DNA of 40,688 nucleotides from positions 1 through 40,688 of the forward strand of contig CAKUKR010000012.1 in assembly GCA_934663645.1 (NCBI GenBank), given 5' to 3'. Shown piece after piece: positions 1 through 7,534 of this stretch. The DNA comes from an uncultured Muribaculaceae bacterium. GTDB taxonomy: Bacteria; Bacteroidota; Bacteroidia; Bacteroidales; Muribaculaceae. The notes under the pieces are model-generated. The model had not been told where the DNA came from and did no database searches. It was given only the letters and a program-made list of their open reading frames with translations. How positions within the stretch are numbered: position 1 is the stretch's first letter; each line of letters begins with the position of its first letter. The translations under genes were made by a program, and so were the position numbers.

Positions 1-21
1 ACAGATTTGCGTGTTAAAAAA

Positions 22-53
22 TTGCATGAATGAAAACTTTGCAGTAACTTTGC
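22..53 (+). promoter_or_regulatory. Bacteroidetes-type promoter for the candidate ncRNA
   Basis: A -7 element TAACTTTGC lies at 45-53 and a TTG at 22-24, separated by 20 bases. This fits the Bacteroidetes sigma-ABfr consensus (TTTG, 19-21 bases, TAnnTTTG). Transcription would begin near 57-60, exactly where the structured RNA begins. The -33 element is partial. Confidence 0.6.
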
Positions 54-56
54 AAC

Positions 57-359
57 GTGAGGGTGACGGCACTCCCGCCGCTCGCACGAGACATTTTGTA
101 TAAAGCGTTTATCACGCGCTTTGTTCCTGACGAATAGAAACTTCGCAAATTTCTTTGGTACAGTCGGGGATGAGGCAACTGGTGAATGCCTATGTAGATG
201 TATGACGACATCGGCCGTCCGCCAGCTTCGTTAGAAGACACGGCGGCATGATGCTGCATATATAGCGTGGGCTTCTCAGTTGCTCGTTCACTGTACCGGG
301 CAATGCGAAGGCCTCTATTCGATGAACGGGCAACGGATACAGATTCTCACGCTTTTCTT
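57..359 (+). ncRNA. Candidate structured non-coding RNA of about 300 nt
   Basis: I see no convincing reading frame here but several nested stems. A 5' hairpin pairs 57-63 with 81-87 and contains a second stem 67-70/77-80. Six bases pair at 102-107/117-122. A hairpin with an internal loop pairs 219-223/242-246 and 226-229/234-237. The 3' end is a long compound hairpin: 265-271 pairs with 346-352, and inside it 279-290 pairs with 323-334 over 12 bases with one wobble. The run TTTTCTT at 353-359 follows at once, as in an intrinsic terminator. With the promoter at 22-53 this makes a self-contained transcription unit. It does not show the tmRNA, RNase P or SRP RNA hallmarks I know. A 6S-like or lineage-specific RNA is possible, or a leader for the gene at 412. 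Confidence 0.58.
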
Positions 360-411
360 GTATATTAACTGCCGACGAGGAGATGACCGAGGCAACCCAA
401 AACATACTGCG

Positions 412-882
412 ATGGCAATAAAGAACAACATCACATTTGGACATTCCATCGAGAGACTCGTAGAGTCCATGCTCCTGCGCGAAGACCGCGACGTGTACAT
501 CCCTTCATCAGACGACCATGGCATCGACATGATTGTCGCCACCAAATGCACCGGCTGCACAGAGGACAACTGCCCGGACTGTGACGCACCAGGCAACAAA
601 CCGGCATCTCGCTTCCAGGAAATACAAATCAAGTCACTGCGTGAAGGAGGCCTGTTCGCGGCAATCAAGTGCCCGAACCCGAGACCGGAATACTGGTTCG
701 TGTTCTATGTGGAACAGCACAACACGTTCTGGCTCGTCAACTCCATGGACTTCGTGCAGATAGCCTCACGCAACGTCAAGGGAGACAATATAGGCAAGTA
801 CAGCCTGTCGCTTGCTTCTACCAAAGGCATCCGCGAGGCAATGGCTCAATACATCGTATCTGATTTCTCCAAACTGCCGTAA
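412..882 (+). CDS. Small PD-(D/E)XK nuclease-like protein with a four-Cys insert
   Basis: A 156-residue protein from the ATG at 412; the frame is open to 280, but the extra codons overlap the ncRNA terminator and look non-coding. The layout is that of the restriction-endonuclease-like fold: a helix with Glu18, an acidic Gly-Ile-Asp motif with Asp39 on a beta strand, then FQEIQIKS with Gln72 and Lys74, a typical D...(E/Q)xK core. Between Asp39 and the QxK strand is a CxxC-x4-CxxC insert (Cys46, 49, 54, 57) that could hold zinc. The C-terminal half (WFVFYVEQHNTFWLV) resembles the DUF4365-type nuclease relatives. The start of the next gene is 5 bases after the stop, so the two are probably co-transcribed. 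Activity and target are unknown; the fold call is by motif only. Confidence 0.6.
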   Translation: MAIKNNITFGHSIERLVESMLLREDRDVYIPSSDDHGIDMIVATKCTGCTEDNCPDCDAPGNKPASRFQEIQIKSLREGGLFAAIKCPNPRPEYWFVFYVEQHNTFWLVNSMDFVQIASRNVKGDNIGKYSLSLASTKGIREAMAQYIVSDFSKLP

Positions 883-887
883 GAGAT

Positions 888-1883
888 ATGAAAAGCACGA
901 TGAGAAAATTCATGAAACCGGCACTGTTGCGGGCATTGCTGCTCGCAGCAGTGTCAATCCCCTGCCTCACTGCCGCCGCTGCCGAGTTTGTTGTTGATGG
1001 TATAACATATTCAGACCTTGGCACAAACGCTGTAGCCGTAACCGATTTCAGCGGAAGCGTGAAGGAGGCGGTTATCCCCGAAACAGTGAAGTACAAAGGC
1101 AGAAACTATGCTGTAATTGCAGTAAAGCTCGACTATTGGAAAAAATCAAGCTCTGAATTGACCACACTGTCCACCCCCGCTTCGGTAGTTGAAATCGAGT
1201 ACAGTGGCTTCAATGCTTATAACTATTCTGCTGAAGCGCTGTTTCCAAAACTGAAAGCAGTAAACGTGTCTGCCGACAACCCGTCATACAGCAGCCAGGA
1301 CGGGGTGCTGTACAACAAGTCAAAGACGATGCTGCTCTCAATGCCGAAAGCAAGCGAGCTGACAAATTTCGACATACCGCAGTCTGTAACGAGCATAGCC
1401 GATGATGCTTTTCAAGGTTGCACAATGCTCGAAAGCGTCAGCTTCCCGGCAAGCGTGACCTCGATTGGATCCTATGCATTCAGAGGCTGTACTTCGCTCG
1501 AAAGCGTCAGCTTCCCGGCAAGCGTGACCACGATAGACGATTATGCATTCAGTGGCTGCACCGCGCTCGAAAGCGTCAGCATCCCGGCAAGCGTGACCTC
1601 GATAGGCTACTGGGCATTCAATGACTGCACTTCGTTGGTTTCAATTACAATCCCCAACTCTGTGACAAAAATTGGAAATTACTTAGGCAGCGCATTCGGA
1701 GGACTGTGCCGCATTGCGACTGTGACTTGCGAAGCGACCGAACCGGTAAAGCTGAACAGCCAGCAATTCTCCGAAATGACACTGATGTACGGCACGCTGT
1801 ACGTCCCCAAAGGAAGCAAGCAGAAATACCGCAACGCCGAGTACTGGTCAGATTTCGACAACATCAAGGAAATCGGAGAATGA
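888..1883 (+). CDS. Secreted BspA-type leucine-rich repeat protein
   Basis: A 331-residue protein with a signal peptide (basic start, hydrophobic stretch, cleavage near TAAAA-EF around residue 33). The body carries LRR_5/BspA repeats of 23 residues with the pattern (F/I)P.SVTSI...AF.GCTSLESV, clearest at residues 165-260. The C-terminus (GTLYVPKGSKQKY, then a YW..F..I end) is the usual cap of Bacteroidales BspA-like proteins. No LPxTG or obvious T9SS sorting domain is visible. Such proteins are typically exported or surface-exposed and may bind host or bacterial surfaces, but the ligand cannot be read from sequence. A second ATG at 900 is an alternative start; 888 sits 5 bases after the upstream stop. 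Three repeats are nearly identical at DNA level. Confidence 0.85.
   Translation: MKSTMRKFMKPALLRALLLAAVSIPCLTAAAAEFVVDGITYSDLGTNAVAVTDFSGSVKEAVIPETVKYKGRNYAVIAVKLDYWKKSSSELTTLSTPASVVEIEYSGFNAYNYSAEALFPKLKAVNVSADNPSYSSQDGVLYNKSKTMLLSMPKASELTNFDIPQSVTSIADDAFQGCTMLESVSFPASVTSIGSYAFRGCTSLESVSFPASVTTIDDYAFSGCTALESVSIPASVTSIGYWAFNDCTSLVSITIPNSVTKIGNYLGSAFGGLCRIATVTCEATEPVKLNSQQFSEMTLMYGTLYVPKGSKQKYRNAEYWSDFDNIKEIGE
1416..1622 (+). repeat. Three tandem 69-bp repeats inside the LRR gene
   Basis: Units run 1416-1484, 1485-1553 and 1554-1622. Each encodes one 23-residue leucine-rich repeat. The 5' half of each unit (Leu-Glu-Ser-Val-Ser ... Pro-Ala-Ser-Val-Thr) is almost identical at nucleotide level including synonymous sites, while the 3' half varies. 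This indicates recent duplication or continuing recombination in frame. Confidence 0.9.
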
Positions 1884-1896
1884 CCGATCCTCCTCT

Positions 1897-1943
1897 CACA
1901 CAAAACAGGGGCGTGCCCAGCGGCACGTCCTTGTTTGCATATC
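1897..1943 (+). terminator. Hairpin repeat, copy 1, after the LRR gene
   Basis: The arms 1903-1917 and 1922-1936 pair over 15 bases with two G-U wobbles around a 4-base loop; the left arm starts with AAAC and the right arm ends with GTTT. It begins 13 bases after the LRR stop codon and probably ends that transcript. The whole 47-bp block recurs at 2787-2833 with few changes, so it is also a dispersed repeat. Confidence 0.7.
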
Positions 1944-2036
1944 CAATAACGTCTACAACTCGCTATAACTCAACTGCATTAACGTCAGCGATTTAATACA
2001 GTAAGTCCTTCTTTTCATAGACTGCAGTTCTGATAA

Positions 2037-2069
2037 TTTGCCGAATTGAAATATTATTCGTAATTTTGC
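2037..2069 (+). promoter_or_regulatory. Promoter of higBA
   Basis: TTTG at 2037-2040 and TAATTTTGC at 2061-2069 are separated by exactly 20 bases, an excellent match to the Bacteroidetes -33/-7 consensus. The predicted start of transcription is near 2075, giving a leader of about 20 bases before the HigB ATG. HigA-type antitoxins normally repress their own promoter, so an operator probably overlaps this site. Confidence 0.75.
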
Positions 2070-2094
2070 AACAAACTCTCGAGCCTATATCAAC

Positions 2095-2388
2095 ATGAGG
2101 ATAATCGCAGAACGCACAATCCGCCAGTATTACGAGCGCAACCCAAAAGCAAAAACAGCATTGGAAGATTGGGTTTCGGTTGTCAAAAAAGCCCAGTGGA
2201 AATGTTTTGCCGACATACGAGCAACATACAATTCAGCTGACTACGTTGGCAACCAGCACTACGTGTTCAATATAAAGGGGAACGATTTCAGACTGGTGGT
2301 CGTAATTAAATTCATTCCTCAATTTGTGCTGATCCGTTTTATCGGGACACACAGCGAATATGACAAAATAGATTGTTCAACCATATAA
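2095..2388 (+). CDS. higB: HigB-family mRNA interferase toxin
   Basis: A 97-residue protein of the HigB toxin family within the RelE/ParE superfamily, ribosome-dependent mRNA interferases that cut translated mRNA. Family features seen: the N-terminal helix MRIIAERTIRQYYERNP, the central LEDWVSVVKKAQWKCFADIR segment, then NQHYVFNIKGNDFRLVVVI and the closing strand FVLIRFIGTHSEYDKID, where the His and the basic and aromatic residues form the likely active site. The length is typical. The toxin-first order with the antitoxin 11 bases downstream is the usual higBA arrangement. Catalytic residues look intact, so the module is probably active. Confidence 0.9.
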   Translation: MRIIAERTIRQYYERNPKAKTALEDWVSVVKKAQWKCFADIRATYNSADYVGNQHYVFNIKGNDFRLVVVIKFIPQFVLIRFIGTHSEYDKIDCSTI

Positions 2389-2399
2389 ACTCCGCAGAA

Positions 2400-2765
2400 A
2401 TGACCAAGATAGAGAATGAAATGCAGTATCAAGCGGCTCTGAAGCGCGTAGAAGAACTGATGCTCGGACTCCCTGAAGACATCCCGGCTGACGACCCGCA
2501 AATGGTCGAACTCACATTGCTCGGCAACCTTGTTGCGGACTACGATGAGGAGCATTACCCTATAGGCAAACCCTCTCTGGTAGAAACTATAAAGTTGAGA
2601 ATGTATGAAATGGGGCTTACTCAGGTAGCCCTGTCCAAATTGCTCGGCATAAATCCGTCGCGCATCTGCGAATACCTTTCAGGCAAGAAAGAACCGACAC
2701 TGAAGCAAGCACGCAAGATAAGCCGCGAGCTGAACATTGACCCGGCAATCGTCCTCGGCGTATAA
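2400..2765 (+). CDS. higA: HigA-family antitoxin (XRE helix-turn-helix)
   Basis: A 121-residue protein, counted from the ATG at 2400; the in-frame TTG at 2373 overlaps higB and is less likely. The N-terminal half (NEMQYQAALKRVEELML) matches the helical region of E. coli-type HigA. Residues about 60-115 form an XRE/Cro helix-turn-helix (MGLTQVALSKLLGINPSRIC, then EYLSGKKEPTLKQARKISREL). It should bind and neutralise HigB and, alone or in complex, repress the promoter at 2037-2069. The gene is followed by hairpin repeat copy 2 and then by the convergent S9 peptidase gene. Confidence 0.9.
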   Translation: MTKIENEMQYQAALKRVEELMLGLPEDIPADDPQMVELTLLGNLVADYDEEHYPIGKPSLVETIKLRMYEMGLTQVALSKLLGINPSRICEYLSGKKEPTLKQARKISRELNIDPAIVLGV

Positions 2766-2786
2766 CACAATCCGACCAACCTTAAA

Positions 2787-2833
2787 CACACAAAACAGGG
2801 GCATGCCGTCAGGCACGTCCCTGTTTGCATATC
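2787..2833. terminator. Hairpin repeat, copy 2, between convergent genes
   Basis: The arms 2793-2807 and 2812-2826 pair over 15 bases with one wobble and one mismatch (on the + strand RNA). It lies between the higA stop (2765) and the S9 peptidase stop (2853, other strand), so it probably acts as a terminator in both directions. It is the same 47-bp element as at 1897-1943, including the flanking bases CACACAA and GCATATC. Confidence 0.7.
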
Positions 2834-2852
2834 TGATTATGTGGCTATTTCG

Positions 2853-5642
2853 TCACTCTGCGGTCAATTCCGTTCCCATCTCCTGGCCTTTGCGGGTGGC
2901 GGGGATGCCGTCTTTCATCCACACGGGCATCGGCGCGCCTTTCAGGTAGTGGTCGAAGAACTGCTGCAGGCGGATGGTGATGTCCTTGCGGTTCTTGCGT
3001 GCGCGTATGTTGTGCGCCTCGCCGTTGTACTGCAGCATCCATACGGGCTTCTGCAAGCGGCGCAACGCCATGAACATCTCGATGCCCTGATACCAAGGCA
3101 CTGCGCCGTCCTGGTCGTTGTGCATGATGAGCAGCGGCGTGTTGACGCGGTCAGCGTAGAACAGCGGGGAGTTGGCGATGTAGAGCTGCGGTGCTTCCCA
3201 CAGGTTGCGGCCTATGCGCGACTGACCGCACTCATACTGCGCCTGGCGGGATTCTCCCGAACCCCAGCGTATGCCGCCGAAAGCGGAGGTCATGTTTGCC
3301 ACAGGCGCGCCCGAGCCGGCGCAAGCGAACATGTCGGTGCGCGTAACGAGGAACGATGTCTGGTAGCCGCCCCAGCTCTGTCCGTCGATGCCAATGCGGT
3401 CACGGTCTATCCACGGGTATTTCTTGCAGAGGTCTTCCACGCCGGAGCAAATATAGTTGTATGCGCTTTCGCCCGGTATGCCAGGGGCGTATTTCACGTC
3501 GGGAACGAACACCACATATCCACGGCTGACGTAGAACGGGTAGTTGACCCAGCTCCATGAGGGCTCCATGGTGTAGTGGCGGTACAGTTCCTCGCTGTTG
3601 CGCTCGTAGAAGACCACGAGCATCGGGTATTTCTTGCTCTTGTCGAGGTCCTCGGGGGTGTAAAGCACGCCCTCGGTCAGGTCGCCGGAATACGAGTACC
3701 ATTTCACGAGCTGCGCGTCGCCCCAGTTGTAGTCCTTCATCTGCGGGTTTGCGTCGGTGACTTTGGCAGCGTTGCGGAAATTGTTGTTCTGCGCTATCCA
3801 CACATCAGGCGAAGTGTTGAAGTTGGCACGCTGGTATGCGTACACGTTGGCGTTCTTGGCCTTGCGCAGCTGCGAGAACGTGTATGTGTCGAGCACCTTG
3901 ATGTCCGGGGCAGCAGCCTTGCCGGCGGTCATGGTGGCATAACCGTTGCGCTTGTCGGTATAGTCAAACACCGATAGGAGCATCTCGCGTCCCGGGGTGA
4001 TGGAAATCTCCTCGCTGTCGGTCTTGATGTAGCGGAACCGGCGGTTGGTCTTGCGTCCCTCGCCGGCGGTGAGGCATACGGGCTTGGTCTTGCCTGTCGG
4101 GTCAACGCTCCAGATGTCGTAGCGGTCATATACGAGCAGGGCCTTGTCGCCGTCGAGCCACCCGGCAACGCCGTAGGGCTGGCGCATCATCGGTATGTCC
4201 TGGTCCTCGTCCCAAGTCGGATAGGGTATCGCGTCTGAAATTTCGACAGTCTCGCCGGTGGCGTTGTTGTAGATGTGGTAAGCCATGTCATTGTACCAAG
4301 CCACATAGTTGCCGCAGGGGGAAATGTCAGACATCTCCTGCGGAGCGTCCGTAATGTCTGTCTGCTTGCCGGAGCGCAGGTCGTAGACGGCGAGGTGTTC
4401 CGGGGCAGCATAGTCCCACTGCTGCGAGATGATGCCCTCTGACGGGTCTTTTACCAGCACATAGTCGCCGTCCCAGCGGTTGGAGGGCTTGAGCGCGACG
4501 AGGGGGTTGTCGGTGATGAAACGCTGCTGTCCGCTCGCGAGGTCAAACACTATCGGGAATGTCTGCTTGCGGGCTTCCTCCGCCATCTTCAGCTCCTTGG
4601 GGGGAGTGTAGGGCGCGTCCCACCGCCAGATGTCGAGGTCGGCACGCTCGAAATCGACTATCGTCGTGTCGTCGGGAGCAACATAGCGGGCCACGCCGGC
4701 TATGAGCCGCTTGCCGTCATGGGAGAACTGCGGCACTGTGTACTGGTTGACGAAGAGCGTGTCCGCGCCGGCAACCGACATTCGGCTGTCGCAGAGCGCA
4801 CGCGGCTCGGGGAAGCTGTCGCCCCCCTTGCCGAGGTCGGCGAGGTACAGCACGGACTTGCGCGTGCCAGTCTCGGTGGAGTCAGTCGAGGCGACGTATG
4901 ACACGGCAGTGCCGGCACGGTTGAGCACGGGCGCACTGTAGAACACCTTGTCGCGGTCGATGAGGAACATGTTGGTGTCGGGGAGGCTGATGATGCCGAT
5001 GCCGTCGGTGGCGGTGGAGTCCTTGCCGCAGGTGGCGAGCGATGCAGCTATGCGCATGCCGTCATCGGAGAAGGAGAACTCCTTGACCCAGTTGACGATT
5101 TTGCTCTCGCCACTGCGCAGGTTGCGCAACACGAGCGGGCGGCCTGCCTTCTTGTCCTTCAACGCCTTGGGGGTGATGTGCGCGGTGTCACAGCTCATGT
5201 ATGCCACCCATTCGCCCCCCTCCTTGCCGATGCCGTAGCGGATTACGTTGGCTATCTTGGTGACGCTGCCGCTGGCCAGGTCAACTATCGCGAGCGAGTC
5301 CTGCGGCATGTCGAAATCCTTCTTCTTGTCAATTTTGGCCTGGCGCGTGTCGGCAAACAGCGGCTTGATGAGAGCCACTGCGTTGCGCGAGTCAGCGGTG
5401 AATTTCGGGTTGTAGCCCCGGGGGATGGTTATGGTCTTGCCGGTCTTGACATTGCGCAGCGTCAGCGTGCCGTTCCCCTCCTGGGGGTTGACCTCGTAAG
5501 CAGCCCACCGGCCGTCGTTGGAAAGACGGTCCACGCGCACCGACTTCCAGTCGTCAAACGACGAGTGGTCAAGCACCTTCTTGGCGTTGACCATGCCGGC
5601 AGCGAGGGTTATGCCGAGTATCGGCAACAGTATTTTCTTCAT
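2853..5642 (-). CDS. Secreted S9 family prolyl oligopeptidase-like peptidase
   Basis: A 929-residue protein with a signal peptide (MKKILLPILGITLAAGMVNA), so it acts in the periplasm or beyond. The N-terminal two thirds form a beta-propeller-like region; the C-terminal quarter is an alpha/beta hydrolase of peptidase family S9. The triad is visible: Ser756 in GQSWGGYQ, Asp845 in HNDQDGAVP, His877 in NGEAHNIR. Bacteroidales carry several such exported S9 enzymes that trim peptides, often after proline or as dipeptidyl peptidases; the exact specificity is not readable. It starts 34 bases after the ribBA stop and is probably the last gene of the DUF3822-rsmD-ribBA unit. Its frame has long antisense open frames, a result of high-GC codon use. 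Confidence 0.9.
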   Translation of the reverse strand: MKKILLPILGITLAAGMVNAKKVLDHSSFDDWKSVRVDRLSNDGRWAAYEVNPQEGNGTLTLRNVKTGKTITIPRGYNPKFTADSRNAVALIKPLFADTRQAKIDKKKDFDMPQDSLAIVDLASGSVTKIANVIRYGIGKEGGEWVAYMSCDTAHITPKALKDKKAGRPLVLRNLRSGESKIVNWVKEFSFSDDGMRIAASLATCGKDSTATDGIGIISLPDTNMFLIDRDKVFYSAPVLNRAGTAVSYVASTDSTETGTRKSVLYLADLGKGGDSFPEPRALCDSRMSVAGADTLFVNQYTVPQFSHDGKRLIAGVARYVAPDDTTIVDFERADLDIWRWDAPYTPPKELKMAEEARKQTFPIVFDLASGQQRFITDNPLVALKPSNRWDGDYVLVKDPSEGIISQQWDYAAPEHLAVYDLRSGKQTDITDAPQEMSDISPCGNYVAWYNDMAYHIYNNATGETVEISDAIPYPTWDEDQDIPMMRQPYGVAGWLDGDKALLVYDRYDIWSVDPTGKTKPVCLTAGEGRKTNRRFRYIKTDSEEISITPGREMLLSVFDYTDKRNGYATMTAGKAAAPDIKVLDTYTFSQLRKAKNANVYAYQRANFNTSPDVWIAQNNNFRNAAKVTDANPQMKDYNWGDAQLVKWYSYSGDLTEGVLYTPEDLDKSKKYPMLVVFYERNSEELYRHYTMEPSWSWVNYPFYVSRGYVVFVPDVKYAPGIPGESAYNYICSGVEDLCKKYPWIDRDRIGIDGQSWGGYQTSFLVTRTDMFACAGSGAPVANMTSAFGGIRWGSGESRQAQYECGQSRIGRNLWEAPQLYIANSPLFYADRVNTPLLIMHNDQDGAVPWYQGIEMFMALRRLQKPVWMLQYNGEAHNIRARKNRKDITIRLQQFFDHYLKGAPMPVWMKDGIPATRKGQEMGTELTAE

Positions 5643-5676
5643 GTATATGTATCGTTTACAGATGGTTTGTCATTTG

Positions 5677-6894
5677 TCAGTCCACATTGTGCAGGTCATG
5701 CCCCATGCGGTTCTTCTTGGTGTGCATATAAAACCGGTTGTACTCGTTAGGCTCAATCTCGAGAGGCACGTTCTCCGTTATCTCAAGGCCGTATCCCTCA
5801 AGTGCCACACGCTTCATCGGGTTGTTGGTCATCAGGCGCATCTTCGTTATGCCCAGCGCATGGAGTATGTTCGCCCCCACGCCGTAGTCGCGCTCGTCGG
5901 CCTTGTGGCCCAGGTGCAGGTTGGCCTCGACAGTGTCCATGCCCCCCTCCTGGAGCTTGTACGCCTTGATCTTGTCCATCAGCCCGATGCCGCGTCCCTC
6001 CTGGTTGAGGTAGATGACCGCGCCTCTCCCCTCCTGCTCAATCATGCGCATGGCACGGTGGAGCTGCTCGCCGCACTCGCAGCGCAGCGAGCCAAAAATG
6101 TCGCCGGTGGCACAGCTGCTGTGCACACGCACCAATGCCGGCTGGCCATCGCGCAGGTCGCCCTTGATGAGCGCGATGTGTTCCAGCCCGTTGTCCTTCT
6201 GGTGGAACGGGATGAGGCGGAAATGGCCGTAGGCTGTCGGCATGTCCACCTCCTCGCCCATTTCTACCAGCGAGTCGTTGGCAAGGCGGTACTTTATCAG
6301 GTCGGCTATCGACACGAGCTTCAGCCCCCACTCGTCTGCCCGGCGGCGCAGTTCGGGCAGTCGAGCCATAGAGCCGTCGTCGCTCATGATTTCCATAAGC
6401 GCGGCGACAGGCTGCATACCGGCGAGGCGAGCGAAGTCGATGGCTGCCTCGGTGTGCCCGCAACGCTGCAGCACGCCGCGCTCCTGCGCATACAGGGGAT
6501 TGACGTGTCCGGGACGGCCGAAAGTCTCGGGCGTGGAAGCCGGGTCTGCAAGCGCACGGATAGTGGCAGCGCGGTCCTGAATGGAAACGCCGGTGGAGCA
6601 GCCCTCCAGCTTGTCAACTGTCACGGTGAACGGCGTGCCGAGCACCGACGTGTTGTCCTCGACCTGGCGCGGAAGCTGCAACTCGTCGCAGCGGCGCATG
6701 GTGATCGGCGCACACAGCACTCCGCGTGCGTTTTTCAGCATGAAATTGACCTGTTCGGGGGTGATTCTCTCGGCAGCAACGATGAGGTCTCCCTCATTCT
6801 CGCGGTCTTCGTCGTCAACGACGATGATGAATTTGCCGTCCTTGAAATCCCGGATAGCCTCCTCTATCGTATCGAGTTTGATTTTACGGTCCAT
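5677..6894 (-). CDS. ribBA: Bifunctional DHBP synthase / GTP cyclohydrolase II
   Basis: A 405-residue fusion making both riboflavin precursors in the cytoplasm. The N-terminal RibB domain (about 1-205) turns ribulose 5-phosphate into 3,4-dihydroxy-2-butanone 4-phosphate and shows the acidic metal site [10 protein letters not shown] (27-36) and [14 protein letters not shown]. The C-terminal RibA domain (about 206-405) opens GTP to the pyrimidine precursor; its zinc cysteines Cys261, Cys272 and Cys274 have the same spacing as Cys54/65/67 of E. coli RibA, followed by [10 protein letters not shown]. Both halves look complete. I saw no FMN riboswitch upstream; expression probably comes from the operon promoter ahead of DUF3822. 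Confidence 0.95.
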   Translation of the reverse strand: MDRKIKLDTIEEAIRDFKDGKFIIVVDDEDRENEGDLIVAAERITPEQVNFMLKNARGVLCAPITMRRCDELQLPRQVEDNTSVLGTPFTVTVDKLEGCSTGVSIQDRAATIRALADPASTPETFGRPGHVNPLYAQERGVLQRCGHTEAAIDFARLAGMQPVAALMEIMSDDGSMARLPELRRRADEWGLKLVSIADLIKYRLANDSLVEMGEEVDMPTAYGHFRLIPFHQKDNGLEHIALIKGDLRDGQPALVRVHSSCATGDIFGSLRCECGEQLHRAMRMIEQEGRGAVIYLNQEGRGIGLMDKIKAYKLQEGGMDTVEANLHLGHKADERDYGVGANILHALGITKMRLMTNNPMKRVALEGYGLEITENVPLEIEPNEYNRFYMHTKKNRMGHDLHNVD

Positions 6895-6928
6895 ATATTG
6901 TATCGGTAGTAATCGCCTTGCGGCGGTA

Positions 6929-7534
6929 TTATGAATTGATTTCTTGAGTATCAGATTTTGTGTTTTCGTCTTCAGCCGCAGCTTCCTCCCCCTCCTCGCC
7001 GCCGATGCGGAATATCGAGAAGTTGACCGAGCCGTAACGCCGGTGGTCGCAAAAGGCCGGGTGCGACGAATAGTCGTGGTCGCGGTTATGCTCTATCACC
7101 ACTATCGTCCCGGAGCGCAGCATCTGCGAGTCGAGCACCATGGCTGCAACATCATCGAAACGCGGATGCTCATACGGCGGGTCGGCAAAGATGAAGTCAA
7201 ACTTGCGGCTGCACGTCTGAATGTACTTGAACACATCTCCTTTGACCACCGTCAGGTTGTCGTCATGCAGCTTTTCGCGCACAGAGCGGATGAAGTTGAC
7301 CTGCGTATGAGCATTCTCCACACACGTCACCGAGCGGCAGCCGCGTGACAGGAACTCGAAGCTAACCGCGCCCGTGCCGGCAAACAAGTCGAGGGCATCA
7401 GTATCCTCCATGTCGCGCATATTCTCCAGCACGTTGAATATGTTCTCACGAGCGAAGTCCGTAGTTGGCCTCGCCGTGATGTTGCGCGGCACGTCAAAAC
7501 GCCGCCGCCCGTATTTTCCGCGTATTATCCTCAT
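6929..7534 (-). CDS. rsmD: 16S rRNA (guanine966-N2)-methyltransferase RsmD
   Basis: A 201-residue SAM-dependent methyltransferase that modifies G966 of 16S rRNA. It opens with the family's [11 protein letters not shown] segment, has the SAM-binding loop LDLFAGTG at 48-55 and the catalytic DPPY at 118-121. The ATG at 7534 overlaps the stop of the upstream gene as ATGA, which favours it over the longer frame from 7561 and implies translational coupling. The C-terminus has an acidic tail ([14 protein letters not shown]) beyond the core domain. Confidence 0.93.
   Translation of the reverse strand: MRIIRGKYGRRRFDVPRNITARPTTDFARENIFNVLENMRDMEDTDALDLFAGTGAVSFEFLSRGCRSVTCVENAHTQVNFIRSVREKLHDDNLTVVKGDVFKYIQTCSRKFDFIFADPPYEHPRFDDVAAMVLDSQMLRSGTIVVIEHNRDHDYSSHPAFCDHRRYGSVNFSIFRIGGEEGEEAAAEDENTKSDTQEINS

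Noticed and set aside
280..411. N-terminal extension of the nuclease-like protein
   Set aside because: The extra 44 codons run through the ncRNA terminator hairpin and T-run and have no similarity to the protein's fold; the ATG at 412 is preferred.
14..444. Small minus-strand frames of 81-117 codons over the left edge
   Set aside because: They lie across the paired stems of the candidate ncRNA; their codons follow the RNA structure and no protein feature is seen.
1416..1622. Tandem repeats as a CRISPR array
   Set aside because: Units are in frame, without spacers, and each encodes one leucine-rich repeat.
2373..2399. TTG start of higA overlapping higB
   Set aside because: The ATG at 2400 gives a normal HigA length and begins directly before the conserved NExQYxxAL segment.
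2841..3560. Open frame of 239 codons on the plus strand
   Set aside because: Antisense to the S9 peptidase catalytic domain; no recognisable motif.
5643..5676. Separate promoter or FMN riboswitch near ribBA
   Set aside because: The gaps on both sides of ribBA are only 34 bases, too short for an FMN riboswitch, and hold no clear -7/-33 pair.
5518..6909. Open frame of 463 codons on the plus strand
   Set aside because: Antisense to ribBA, whose two domains and zinc ligands are clear; the frame is rich in His, Arg and Val, as typical for mirrored high-GC codons, and has no domain.
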